From Varroa destructor (taxonomy: Eukaryota > Arthropoda > Arachnida > Mesostigmata > Varroidae), in assembly GCF_002443255.2 (NCBI RefSeq), contig NW_019211458.1:18595939-18659938 (forward strand): 64,000 nucleotides of DNA. The letters are read 5' to 3'. Under the pieces are notes generated by a model that worked only from the letters and a program-made list of their open reading frames with translations, had not been told where the DNA came from and searched no databases. Made by a program: the position numbers and the translations under genes. The stretch's first letter is position 1. Every line of letters starts with the position of its first letter. Below are positions 9,684 through 20,500 of this stretch, piece after piece.

Positions 9684-12340
9684 CTGGAAGGGAAGAGTCA
9701 GTAGCCCGGAAATGGTGCGTCGATCAGCTTTCACTCGAGGTAGTTTAAAGGAAGCAAAACCGCTGCCTCTTCGACATAAGCAGCGTTCTACAATTCGCCG
9801 TTGAAGTTGTTAGCCCTGCCGATCTGTCAATTGCCTTTGCCCTCCTGGGGTGTGTTTGTGTAGTACTGTAGGCGCCTGTGTGTGTGTGGAAGGGTATTAT
9901 AGCAAGGTGGTGCTTTCTAGCTACTAGCGCCAGACTCGTTTGCTCATTTCTTTTCTGAGGCCATTTGTCACTATTGAGTTGAAGGGTAGAACAATGAGAG
10001 CGACGACGACGACAGGGAAGAAATCGCCGTCTCAGAAGACAGCGAAGAAAGAGTATACACAGAACTGCGGCACACACTGCGAAGTAGACAGGAGAGGGCA
10101 GGGAGCAGAACGGTGGAATGTTTTACGGATAAACGAAGACCTAACCTTTCGACTAAAGGCTAAAAAGGTAGATTCATCAGGCCTTTTTCGTAACCATCTT
10201 AATAGAGAATACTAATAAGCGTATGTTGTGCAGTAGAAACCGAAACATGTCGTAGCGAAGCAGTACGCTTTAGAAAATCTCATACAAAGTTTTCTACAGC
10301 CGTTAGAGTGTGTATATATATATTTTCGTATGTGTTGAGCACCCATGATCCTTGTAATGTCCTCTAATCGGCCATTCGAACGTTGTTCTTGCATTTCCTT
10401 CTTAGTCTGTAAGCAGCAGCGTGCTTATTATTAACGTGAGGCTATTTGCTGCTACGTTCTGCAAAAATCATTGCGAAACCTGTACAGTATGCTTATGTAA
10501 AAGATTATTGGTCTACCATACTATTGCATTAGGCCACTTTCTGTTCCGTTATTAGTTATACATAGCTTGGTAAGTTCACATACCATACTAAGCTCCGTAA
10601 GTAACGTGTACATTTTTTTTATAAGCAATGCTTCTAAAACAGATGAAGAAGGTCCCATGTAATAGACCCATGATAAAGCAGGGGGCGTTTTGTCACACAA
10701 ATAAACGAATCATACAAAATCTTCAATACTATGTTGTGTTCCCACCTGAATGGAAGCATTTATCGACATGACTGAATGCTGGAGAGCAATTAAAATAACG
10801 AAGTTGAATAGACAATTCTAGCGTATGCGCCATTAAGTTAGTCAACTCTAATAAAAAAACAAGCGAAACTTCCAGTACCGATCACACGCTGTACGTAATA
10901 TATATAAAGTGAGTGATGATGCAGCTGTTGCAAAGTAATAATGGTCGTTATTACGAGCGTGGTCCTTAAATAGCAACAGTCCTGTTATCCTCGTAAGGTA
11001 CGTTTTGTTTCCATTATTTTCTCGAACTTCGATTATAGCATTAAGTTTATGGCATAGAACTGTGCTGGGCCTGAGGCAGCTGGAAGCAATTTGAACTGTT
11101 AGTACCTTCTGATAGTACCAGTTTTGGCCGGTCTTTCCTTTATTTGTCGTCATCTTTGCTGTTGTAGTCGATACTGCCTCTTGTTATAATTAATTACTGC
11201 CCTGGCGTTCATTGTTGTTGTTGATGCTGCTGCTGTTGATGATAATGATAAGTACTACACAACAATGAATTAACTCAAGCTAAAACCAGTTGCTTCACCC
11301 GCTCTACTTCCCTTCGCATACGCCAAAGACTTCGTGAACTCAGTTCGGTATCTGGCTGGTTGGAGCAGCCTTGGCGAAGAAGGCCCTGGTTGCGGCCGGA
11401 AGGCCACAGGGCCGCACGTCTTAACGCTTCCATGCCGCTGAGTCCGATATTAAACTTGTGTATCTCTAACAGGAAGAGAGCAAGGGCCATAAGGAAGGTA
11501 CAGCTACCCCGCTCGTTCCCTGTTGAGCCCTCGAAGCGACAGGCATTTACTTCGGTTCACTTTTTAATTAACCAATAATGTGAAATCAACGAAGGTACCC
11601 AGAGAGCAGCAAACGATCATAAAGGTAAAATCAAGCTATCTGCTATTTAGTGTATTCTTATTATTATTGTCTAGAAGGTAAGCCCACTTGGTGGATCCAT
11701 TATGAATGCCATAGGAGGAAACCGGGTCGTTTGTAATAACGGTTTGTTTGGGAACATCACCAGCGTTGCGTACGTTGTCCTTTTCTGGCTTTCTGCACAG
11801 TTCTCCGCATGTCTTTTATTTTGTCCTGTCTCATTCGATGGCGGTTTGTTAGTATCTCCTTCATTCTAGTGCCGGACAGCCTGGCGCACTCTGGCGGTTT
11901 GTTAGTATCTTCATCCTAGTGCCGGACAGCCTGGCGCACTCAGGCGGTAGGAGCCTCGCCGGCGACCTAGTCCGTCTGTATCGAATATCATCTATGTCTC
12001 CGGCAGCTCTGACTTTCTTTGACAGCTTTTTTTTTCTGTGAGTTTTTTTCAGTCTCAAGTAACGATTTGTTTTGATGAAGTTCACCCAGTTTAGCAAATT
12101 TGATGGTGAGCGCCAATGTCATGCAATGACTTGCTATCCTCTTGGTGTTGACCGATACTGTCTACCCGTTGGTCAAAAAACCGGGTCCAATTAAACCGAA
12201 TGTTGGTGCCAGCGGTAGCAGTAGAGGAGAAATAATGGAACCCGATCCGCGAAAAGTAATACTCATACACGCTCGGCAGCCACTGCCATCGGTAACTTCT
12301 CAGCAACTGGTGAGAATCCGTCTTGGACCAGCCTAACAAG
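9684..12340. other. mostly non-coding stretch
   Basis: Holds a minus frame, 10848-11153 (about 101 codons, including KLNAIIEVRENNGNKTYLTR), with no strong acceptor (about 0.15 as coding), a trinucleotide-rich tract near 11205-11245 (gtt/gct/gat units), and the 50-bp tandem repeat listed separately. No RNA genes seen. Confidence 0.3.
11840..11942. repeat. 50-53-bp imperfect tandem duplication
   Basis: Unit 1 is 11840-11892 (53 bp) and unit 2 is 11893-11942 (50 bp). Both begin ggcggtttgttagtatct and end gccggacagcctggcgcact. Unit 2 lacks three bases and has one or two substitutions relative to unit 1. A third unit starts (ggcggt) at 11943 and then diverges. This is older than the perfect duplication at 6570. 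Confidence 0.95.
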
Positions 12341-12414
12341 AGCTGGAGAAACCGGCGAGGAGGGTAAGGCCGGGAACTAAGTTACCTCCGGTGCAAACGG
12401 CGATCAACGCAGAA
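12341..12414 (+). CDS. possible internal exon
   Basis: Frame of 74 nt reading LEKPARRVRPGTKLPPVQTA and then INAE before gaa/gtaagc. The composition is protein-like, but the acceptor (cctaacaag) has a weak pyrimidine tract, and a second donor-like ggtaagg lies inside. No partner exon was identified. Confidence 0.2.
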
Positions 12415-13578
12415 GTAAGCCAGAAGCTATGAGCGAGGAATAGCTTCGATCCTCAGATCCGATCAACCTCGCCGCTCAGTCTCAGGTCTCACATTCACGA
12501 GCCCCCCACTTCCCTTCCTTGTCCTACAAAAGACGAAGGTCTGGTAGCGAATTTCTTTTCTCCAGCTAGGCATTGGCGCCAGTACCACTACTGTACCATA
12601 GTATCAGTACTACCATAGGCCCTGCACAGATGTGCCCTCATCGTACGATATCTCCTCGCACTTTTGATCGCTGTAGAGAGTTTGGGGTAGAAAGAGGACA
12701 CCGGGTGAATGTAACGAGACAAACGAGCTACGGTCAGCAGCATTATTTATCCTATAGTTATCGTAGTGCCGTGCCATTGTATAGGCGTATAGTCTTTTAC
12801 GCGTTCCACGGCAATGGGCTAATCCCAAACAATTTATAAACCTTCCACCTCGTACTAAGTCGCTATGCGTCCTGGGTGTCTTTTCAGGGCTCTACGCCGG
12901 TCCTTCCGGTTCAGACATTGTCCTTTCTGCCTTTCGCAAGTTGGTTGTATTTGAGTACTTTCTTCCCGTTTCTGTTGGAGGAAGAACCTTTTTGCTTAGT
13001 GACCGCGGTTCTTTGTCCTTCATCCAGAGGAGGTTTTCTTTTCAATGAACAGTGCTGTCGTGTTAGTCCGGCATAATAGGTCGTAATAATCTCCTTGGAC
13101 AGGGGGTATTATTATGAAGTAATCGCATTTCTTTCTCGAATTGTAATAACGCTCTAGGAGATAATTCATCGTAGGCATGTAGGTGTGGCTATTAATAAAA
13201 CTTGTCGGCAAACGGATATTCAACCTCTGCTTGTGCTGCCGCGTTACGTGCTCAAATCCATCAAATATTTGAAAATTCCGGAAGTAGTTGGCTACCTTAA
13301 TCAGATAAGCTTTCGTCGACTTTATAGTAATGTATATACCTAAAATACACGGGTGCCTGAATCAGCGGGAATAAGCCGAATCGAAGTAGGTCAACCACGC
13401 CAAACGCCTCCAGGCCCTGGAGAACGTCCATGACACTGACAAGGTGCGTCCAGAGAGCGACAAACGAGAGGGCTCATACAAGTTGTCGCCGCATCGGTAG
13501 CTCTCGTAGGTGGAGGCGTAGCTGCAGTATTTTTTTCTGCCCGCTAGGGTCCGCGCCGTCGGCCGACCTTTCGTCTAG
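12415..13578. other. stretch without convincing gene
   Basis: The overlapping plus (12573-12839) and minus (12610-12828) frames are similar in length and rich in Arg/Tyr/His. Neither has clear exon boundaries. No repeats noticed. Confidence 0.3.
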
Positions 13579-13885
13579 TGGTCACTTTACTGTCCCGAGA
13601 ATAGCTGTCAGTCCGGCTGAGTGGTTGCTCAGCTCCAACAACAGCACCCTAGTCTTTTACTCGTTCTCAAGTCAGCCTACCAATGCCGGCCAAGCGAGCC
13701 TTAAAGTTGATAGCGGGTCTCACTGGCCTCTTTTGCGCTGTTACACTTCGCCAGCAGTTGTGCCGGAAGCGAACGCCTTGTCGAAATCCTGTCAGGTCGT
13801 TGCAATCAGAGAGGGTGGTCGGGGTGGATTGCGTTCGCATTCTCTGGTTTTCTCTTCGATCGTCCGACGTTCGCCCCATTCTTAG
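13579..13885 (+). CDS. possible coding segment in GC-rich island
   Basis: The plus frame opens at or before 13430. From the acceptor-like gacctttcgtctag onward it reads GHFTVPRIAVSPAEWLLSSN and later LKVDSGSHWPLLRCYTSPAV, ending at a TAG in 13885. Ser/Ala/Val-rich, no recognised domain. GC-rich sequence lowers stop frequency, and a minus frame also runs through, so evidence is thin. Confidence 0.2.
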
Positions 13886-14069
13886 TCCTTTCCTCGACTT
13901 CACAATCCGCTGCGGAGAAGAAGGCGACACCGACTGAACCCAGCAAGTCCCGGGAGATCTTGGCTGGGTAGACCGACAATGTGAGAGAGAGAGAGAGGGG
14001 GAGAGAAGATAGAGACAAGACACACATAGCAGGAAAAAGGAGCGCTGAGCTCTCGACAGCATACGTCAT
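13806..14069 (-). CDS. possible small secreted or membrane protein
   Basis: Complete 87-codon frame whose ATG sits in a near-ideal start context (ccgccaccATGa). Residues 1-35 are hydrophobic, with a Ser/Leu stretch encoded by a (CT)n microsatellite. They are followed by a charged tail (EVEERTKNGANVGRSKRKPE) and a TGA. It resembles a signal-peptide or single-membrane-pass small protein. The low-complexity core and the overlapping frames on both strands make a chance frame quite possible. Confidence 0.25.
   Translation of the reverse strand: MTYAVESSALLFPAMCVLSLSSLPLSLSLTLSVYPAKISRDLLGSVGVAFFSAADCEVEERTKNGANVGRSKRKPENANAIHPDHPL
13983..14007. repeat. (GA)n microsatellite, imperfect
   Basis: Alternating ga units interrupted by a run of g, read directly. 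On the minus strand it encodes the Ser/Leu run of the small frame at 13806-14069. Confidence 0.85.
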
Positions 14070-15368
14070 GGTGGCGGTAGTTATTATAGCAAAAAAGGAG
14101 TCGTCTTTTTCGGTTGTTGGTCCCGCCTTGGCCCTTAGTACGACGGCGGTAGAACCGTTTCTATAAATTCACCCTCATTTCTAACCATCCTTGCGTCTCT
14201 CCTTTGTGGAGTCGTCTTCCTACTTTCGTAACGCCAGCGGACACAGCAGTCCTGTTCGTTCCGTCTTCTAGTCTTTCGCTTTCGTTCTAACGCTTCGTCG
14301 ACGATGCCGTCGCCGCCGCGGTGACAGCGGCAGCAATCGCTTTGCTACAGTAGCGGTTCAATTTTTACTGCTAAATACTTTTCTTCGTCGGTAGCGGGCC
14401 CGAACGCTCATCGCTTGCTTCGACACTCACTGGATCGGGTCCGTCAGTCCCATCGACTAAATAAGGGGCTTCTACTTTGTTCACTTGGTTGATGGCACAG
14501 GCTACTGTAAACCGCGTCCTGGGTCGCGCACGCTCGACAGTTATTTTCTCGTGCCGTTTCCTGGAGGAGAGTGTCTCAATTCGGTGTTGTTTCGAAATAG
14601 TTTGAAATAGGCTCCGACAGTCGAAACTCAACGATGAGCTGAATCGGTCGTTAAACATCACAGAAAGAAGTACCAGCAGCCTTAAATAAAATACGTGCGC
14701 AAGCAAAAAACATAAGTGACCATGAGTGACATGGTACATTCTAGGAGTACGAATTTCACCTACAAAGTATTTGGTATATACAGGGCAGAGTTACATAAAG
14801 CCTGTCAAATATTAAACTGCTTATGCCTAATAACGGATTCGAACAAAAGCGAAAAGCGTACAGAGAGGTGCCATAGAATATCATGTGATATTACCAGACA
14901 TATTGTCGCAGACAACCGTAAAAACCGGTTTATTAGTATCTGCATGAGCAGCCTTACCTTGCATCATGAAAGGATTTACGAACCGTCAGTTAGAACAAAG
15001 AACAAACTGTGCTCCTCGTATCCATCGTACACACACATCTTCAAGACCACTATCTATGCGAGGCTATTCCCAGGCTGCGTGAAAGAAAAAAGATGGACGC
15101 CGCCGCTCTCCTTCACGTATCCACAAATTCTGATGCCTTCTATGAGGTATATGCACCTTCATCCTTCCCCTGTGGGAATAATCACTAGCTCGTTCTATTA
15201 GTGATGGTAAAATGACGTACGTAACCGTGTGAAAGGACTCTTTGTTGAGGGAGAGAAGTACCCTGCACTCCTCACGGTATGGTAAGTATAAATACGTTAT
15301 CCCCATTTCTTTCGTTTCCGTTTGAGATGTAAAGGCAAAACGGCATAAGCAAATACCTCTACCGCAGG
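14070..15368. other. stretch with an undecided open frame
   Basis: A plus frame of 161 codons (14716-15201) begins with ATG and is not obviously low-complexity, but about one frame this long is expected by chance in 64 kb at this composition (rough estimate). No splice support was found. A short segment reading EGEKYPALLTVW precedes a very strong gtaagt donor at about 15284 and could be a tiny exon. Confidence 0.3.
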
Positions 15369-15588
15369 TTACTTCAACTTCAGCTTGTGTACCTTGTGAT
15401 GACTGTTCTCGAAAAACTCTTCTGCTTTTGTGAATATTTTGGGAGTAGAACTCTTTTTGTCCACTGTACTCTTCGTCTGCTTTGTTTGATCACCATCGCA
15501 TCTTAGGATGTCATCCTTAGCATCCTTGCATGCCGTCATCGTTGCATGATGAGGTCGTAGTTGGGAGAGATCATAAGCAAAAACTCCG
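15369..15588 (-). CDS. candidate terminal exon, Lys-rich tail
   Basis: Begins after a strong acceptor (cctttagtgtgccttttagcag), enters with one base, and reads GVFAYDLSQLRPHHATMTAC, KDAKDDILRCDGDQTKQTKS, TVDKKSSTPKIFTKAEEFFE and then NSHHKVHKLKLK to TAA. It is highly charged, with many Lys and Asp, and clearly protein-like. The same frame is open upstream to 15923 (184 codons in all), so the exon may be longer. No domain recognised. This is among the better candidates in the window. Confidence 0.4.
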
Positions 15589-17009
15589 CTGCTAAAAGGC
15601 ACACTAAAGGGAGAACGGATCTTCGAAAAGGGCAGAGGCGATGATGGAAAGTTCCGATGGAGGGATAATATGGCCTGTAGCGAAGAAGCAAGGCAAGAGA
15701 ATTTCACAGCCTCTGCAGTTTGATGGAAAACAGAACTACCCGAAATAGCTAAAGAGAATGAAGCAACGAAGACACGAGTAACAGAAATGGTAGCTTGACG
15801 TGACTCGATAAGCCAACTCGAGAAAAGCGCGTAGGGTGCATACTGAGTGTAAATTATACCTCGTCTGGTATACAGGTCCTTCACATCATTCGAACAGCAG
15901 CCAAGCAGCTTCGTTTGCTTCATTGCTATCTAATGTCTTTTAGAGCCGTTAAGGGCGTCTAGTGGCCATCACCGGCGTTGTCTCATTTTGCCCTTATGTG
16001 CACCAACGCGTTGTTTAATACGTGGCTACTTATGCCATAATTATGTGGTTGAGCGGAGGGAGGGGGGAGGTAACTTGCCCAAAAGGGTGACTGTTCAGGC
16101 CGTCGCTTTCAGGATTCAATAAGACGAAAAAAGACCTTTTGGTGGTGACGGTGGTGGCAAGAGTGGTAATCGCGGCGGTAAAGAAAGTCGAGACAAGACA
16201 AGATTCTCTTGATAATTGAGCCAGATCTCTCGTAACGGTCGCTTCTTCTATAGTGTGTATGCGAGTACATTCACAAATGGTTATACTTCCACCTGATGTG
16301 TCTCCTTTTCTTCTGGGTAATATGTCGTATGTCGCTTGTCTAGTCATGAGGAGTCTTTCGGTTTTCGGAGCTGCTGCAGCGGCGTACTAATATAATGCTG
16401 TCATGCCGCTGAGCTACACTGGTGGTGTTCCTGCTTGTCCGGTAGCCGGCTAATGGTGTATGGAAAACGCCTGAACGGAATAACGTAGGAATTTGTGTGA
16501 CAAGAGAAAGCATCTTTGTGGTTTACGTTGCCCCATGAGGGCAAGTCGCTGTAGCATGAACATTCTTCAACATATTTCTATAACGTGGCGTCCCCTTGTA
16601 GTGATTTACTAAAGAGGCCATCGACGTCGCTGAAGAAAAGATCACAAACTTGCTATTGAATTTGGATTTTAATCATAAATAAAGCAGGCAAGAGGTAACA
16701 GAGAAACACAACCTAAACCATCAGTATTAGACAGGTTTGTTCAACACGGGGGATATCGAACAGTAAAATGGGTTAGTAAACACATAGTTAATATAATAAA
16801 AATGGACATGTGTAGGGACAAAGTAGACAAATGATCTTTATACTAGCTAAGCTAAATGAAAGACATGTAAAAATAACAGAAAATACAAATAGTTTAAAAT
16901 AACAAATAATTTCTACACGTATGCATATAGGATTCCGTGAGCTGATCTTAGAGGAAGTCGTCTAGCTTCGTAAAAATTTACCGTATAATGGTAGATTCTA
17001 ATTCTGGAG
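15589..17009. other. stretch without convincing gene
   Basis: The minus frame 16030-16347 is Thr/Arg/Ser-rich without splice support. From 16640 to 16930 the sequence is AT-rich. Nothing else seen. Confidence 0.3.
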
Positions 17010-17188
17010 CTACGAATAATCTAGTCTTGTCGCTTTTACAGAGGAATACAGTCTAATATGCTTTCCCCGATCGTCAGATTGAGATGGTAGCAGTTCTTTG
17101 AGATTTAAGTAAACAGCTGTTACCACTCCAAGGAAAGTCGGCACGATCAAGCTTATCACTATTGCCGTAAACGGGGTTTCAGTAAGAG
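17010..17188 (-). CDS. candidate terminal exon with one membrane segment
   Basis: After an acceptor ending caaatacag, the frame reads LTETPFTAIVISLIVPTFLG, then VVTAVYLNLKELLPSQSDDR, and ends KATRLDYS before a stop. Residues 8-27 form a plausible single transmembrane helix followed by a short charged tail, as in the C-terminus of a type I membrane protein. The acceptor's pyrimidine tract is modest. It lies 148 bp from a plus-strand terminal-exon candidate; both cannot easily be last exons of non-overlapping genes. Confidence 0.3.
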
Positions 17189-17336
17189 CTGTATTTGGCA
17201 AAATGACAGATAGTCGTCACGAACATTTAAAAATGGTTGACGATAATATTAGCTTTAAATTTCCGAGTGCAGATGGAGTCAACTTTGAGCTAAACTACTA
17301 TAAAAAACATTCTTTTACATGCCTTATACACCTCAG

Positions 17337-17567
17337 ACAAGGTGCGCATCAATGCGTAAACGATGCATTTTTTTTGATACTTTCAAAACGGACCTCAATG
17401 AAAATGCGCATATTCGAAAAGCAATCAGTTTGCTGAGCAGCGTCTATATGTCTGAGAGCGAGTCAAGCTCTCGGTTGAACTGGGAACTCGGGTTATGTTA
17501 CGCTGCTCTCGTAATTGCCGCTTGTGTCGAGCTAGTGGGTTGGGTAAACCAGCAATTTTTCATGTAA
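17337..17567 (+). CDS. candidate terminal exon with one membrane segment
   Basis: Strong acceptor (cttttacatgccttatacacctcag), phase 0. The frame of 77 codons includes FDTFKTDLNENAHIRKAISL, then ESESSSRLNWELGLCYAALV and IAACVELVGWVNQQFFM, to TAA. A hydrophobic stretch near the end could be a C-terminal membrane anchor. Protein-like composition with acidic residues. No family recognised, and it conflicts in layout with the minus exon at 17010-17188. Confidence 0.3.
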   Translation, partial: TRCASMRKRCIFFDTFKTDLNENAHIRKAISLLSSVYMSESESSSRLNWELGLCYAALVIAACVELVGWVNQQFFM

Positions 17568-20500
17568 TGCCTATGAAGGTTCGTCCCCTCGTCTTTCAAG
17601 ACTTTTGATTTAAAGATATTTATGTAATGTTAATATTCCTTTTTAAGTTATCGCACAGTCCTTTCCTTAGAATTCGCATCTTCTCGTATTCGGAAAATTC
17701 AATTTTTGCAATAATTTGGCCCTTGTCGGCACTATTATAAATAGTCTCATTTCATGCAACACATTACTTCAAACCATATTTCTTTCAGACCATTATTATT
17801 ATATATATATCCATATTCGACAGGGTGGGTGTGCATCTGCTATCCAAATAACATTAATCAGCGATTACTAGTTACAGACTTCATAAGACTTCAATGGGCG
17901 CTATACTGCTTCATTCACCCATTGACTGCCGGGAATTGTTATGCACACGAATATGTATCATATATCTAGCAGAACCTGCCATCCATTCAGTGCAACCCGG
18001 CCCAGGCGGGCATACTTTAGCAATATAATCACCGAATAATAGCAAGCGAAAGATTGGCATGCAGCACGTCGTCATACGCGGCGAGTTGGAACAACCCTAT
18101 CCATTGATATTGCACCGGGTCCTCACTCAGTTTGCTCGCTTCATGCAGCTGTACGTCGCATCGACAATGCCGGAACAGTAAAATTTGCTAACACAGAAGA
18201 CGGCGGGGGTGACTCCAAGTAAGCAGTGCTTCATAGCTCTAGGCAGGGATGCACGGGCATGATGCTGAGCATTGGCACTTAATCATTCTTGCTTTGTTCG
18301 GACCCTGCATCTCGTTGAACGACTCCTTTATCGCTCGGTGCGCTGCTCTGTTGCCGCGAAATAAAGCATGCGTCTTAGCTAAAGAGCCGTTGGATTCGGA
18401 GTGACAATAGACGTAAGTTGTTAAAATTGTTCCATCGATATCACTGGACTCATTCCGTTAATCTTTTCCCCTACCCGTTAGACCTTTCCAGATAGCTGTT
18501 CTGTTATCTTGTCATGTGTGTGCGAACCTGAGTGGTACTGTGGTCTTCTTCTGGACAGCAAAGTGCAAGCACTAAAGAAGCTCTGAGAAGACGCAGGAAT
18601 TTTTGCGAACCTAGAAAGGGGGCAAAGTTGTAAGGGCAAGGAACGTACCGTTGCATGGCAAAAAAGGCTGTGCCCTTGGGCTACAAATCCAGCATAAGGT
18701 AACAGTGGATAGTCTGGGCGCCAAAACCTTCTTCTGAAGTGTAACCTGCAATAACCTACTCTCTTCGTGCGCCCAAAGTCTTATTCCCTCACGTCGCTCA
18801 ACAGTTGTCCCGATCTGGAGCTTCTCTCCTTATAGTGGTAATGAGGTCGGCGTGCTTGTTATGGATCTCTCATTTCTTTGTTGGCGATCTTCAACTCTTC
18901 CGATTACTCCATGCGCTTAGTCTGGACCGGTTGCAGGCTCATCGGAAACCATCTTTCAAACTGAGAGTTGTCCAATTTGCCAGCTCGAGAGCTAGGTACG
19001 AATAGCTAGCTGTTTAAGGCTAGGAAAGCTAAATCAAATGTGAAATATAGAAACACAGCAGCAGAATTCACTTTCGTTACCCTGTATGACGTCTTTACGG
19101 TTAAAGAAGTTTGAATGAGCGATTATCCGTACGGGGGCGAATTGAGCAGAATAGTGATCTTGGGTCGAGAACGAAGAGAGAACGAAAATCTTCTCTAGCC
19201 CTAGAGTTGCCGAACTCTTTTTTTTACTGGCACAGGTTGCCGAGTAAGAACACCGTACCCAAGATGGCTTGGATCCTCTCACATGGATGGTGGGTGACTA
19301 AAACATAATACTAATGCAGCTGCTGGCGTCTCCAGCACGGACGGAGCAGCCTGCAGGGCCTGGCCTTTCATTTCTTACCAGGAGCGGACGGGACACACGA
19401 CGAATGCATGTAACGTACTATGTAGCGAGCGAACGGTCGGGTCTTCAGCAGACTAGGGGTTTACTTTAAGGGTCGAAACAGATGGAGCCGGGACTGTAGG
19501 TGGGAAAAGCTGGTAACAGTTGGCGAGTAGCGGCCTTTGCCTTCTCCGTATACAAACCGAATTCTCTGAGAGACAGTCTTGTCGGCGAAGATCGGCGTAA
19601 AAGCAGGTTCGCACGACCCACTGATAGTCAATCAGCAGGCGGCCTGTGCTGCGAACTGAAGAAAAGACCTATTGTCAGTGGAGTCTCCAGCAGTAAGAGC
19701 AAGTCCGGCGACTCTAGTCGTTATCATTTGGAGGCATACTAAAACAGAGGGCACAACAGGGACATGGCCAGAGCGCTTTTCTTTTCTTTGCCACCATATT
19801 AAGCTGTGAAGCCAGATGATGAGAAGCTGCCAATAACTAGAACCAACTGTCCATTCGGACCCGCCACCATTCTTCTGTCCATGCGTTCCCTTCATCGCTC
19901 TCTGCTCGCTGTTGACCCAAGGAAAGAGGGGTCGGCACCTTGGGGTTGAGTCGTTAAGGCAAGGGAAGGCAGCTGTCAGTATTTCTAGGCAAGAATGGAA
20001 AGGACACATCCGTTTTTGCCATAAAATGAAGTAAAATCAGTCCCATAGTGCATCTTTGTGTTGCCGTGACGGCTGGACGATGGAAAAGGGTTAGGTTAGG
20101 GGTATTAATGGAGGTTGAAACGTCAAATTCAACTTGGCTCCAAAGGCTTTTGTTAGACAATTTCTATTCGATGCCGGGCATTTGATATTGCCATAATAAC
20201 ACGTCGTACACAAACGTATGTGTGTATGTAGGAAAATTGTTGTTGTCAGTATTGACGTACAGCGCAGCCTCTTTACTGAAAAGTATACTAAGAGATTCCA
20301 TGTTCGTATAATGTAATAACAGTAAAAGATGCATATAGTAGTTAGTGACAGAAGCAGCAACGTAACGTTGACCTTCGGATATTTGCTGTTACTCGCGGAA
20401 GGTAGTTCTCTTTCGACTACCGATAGTAGTAGATTGACTAAAAAGGAAGAAATTGCGTCGGGAACATATTGTGGATAGTAAAACTAGTAATAATATTTAT

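Noticed and set aside
14716..15201. 161-codon plus ATG frame
   Set aside because: Length is within chance expectation for this much sequence. No splice signals or recognised motif. Kept only as undecided in the regional note.
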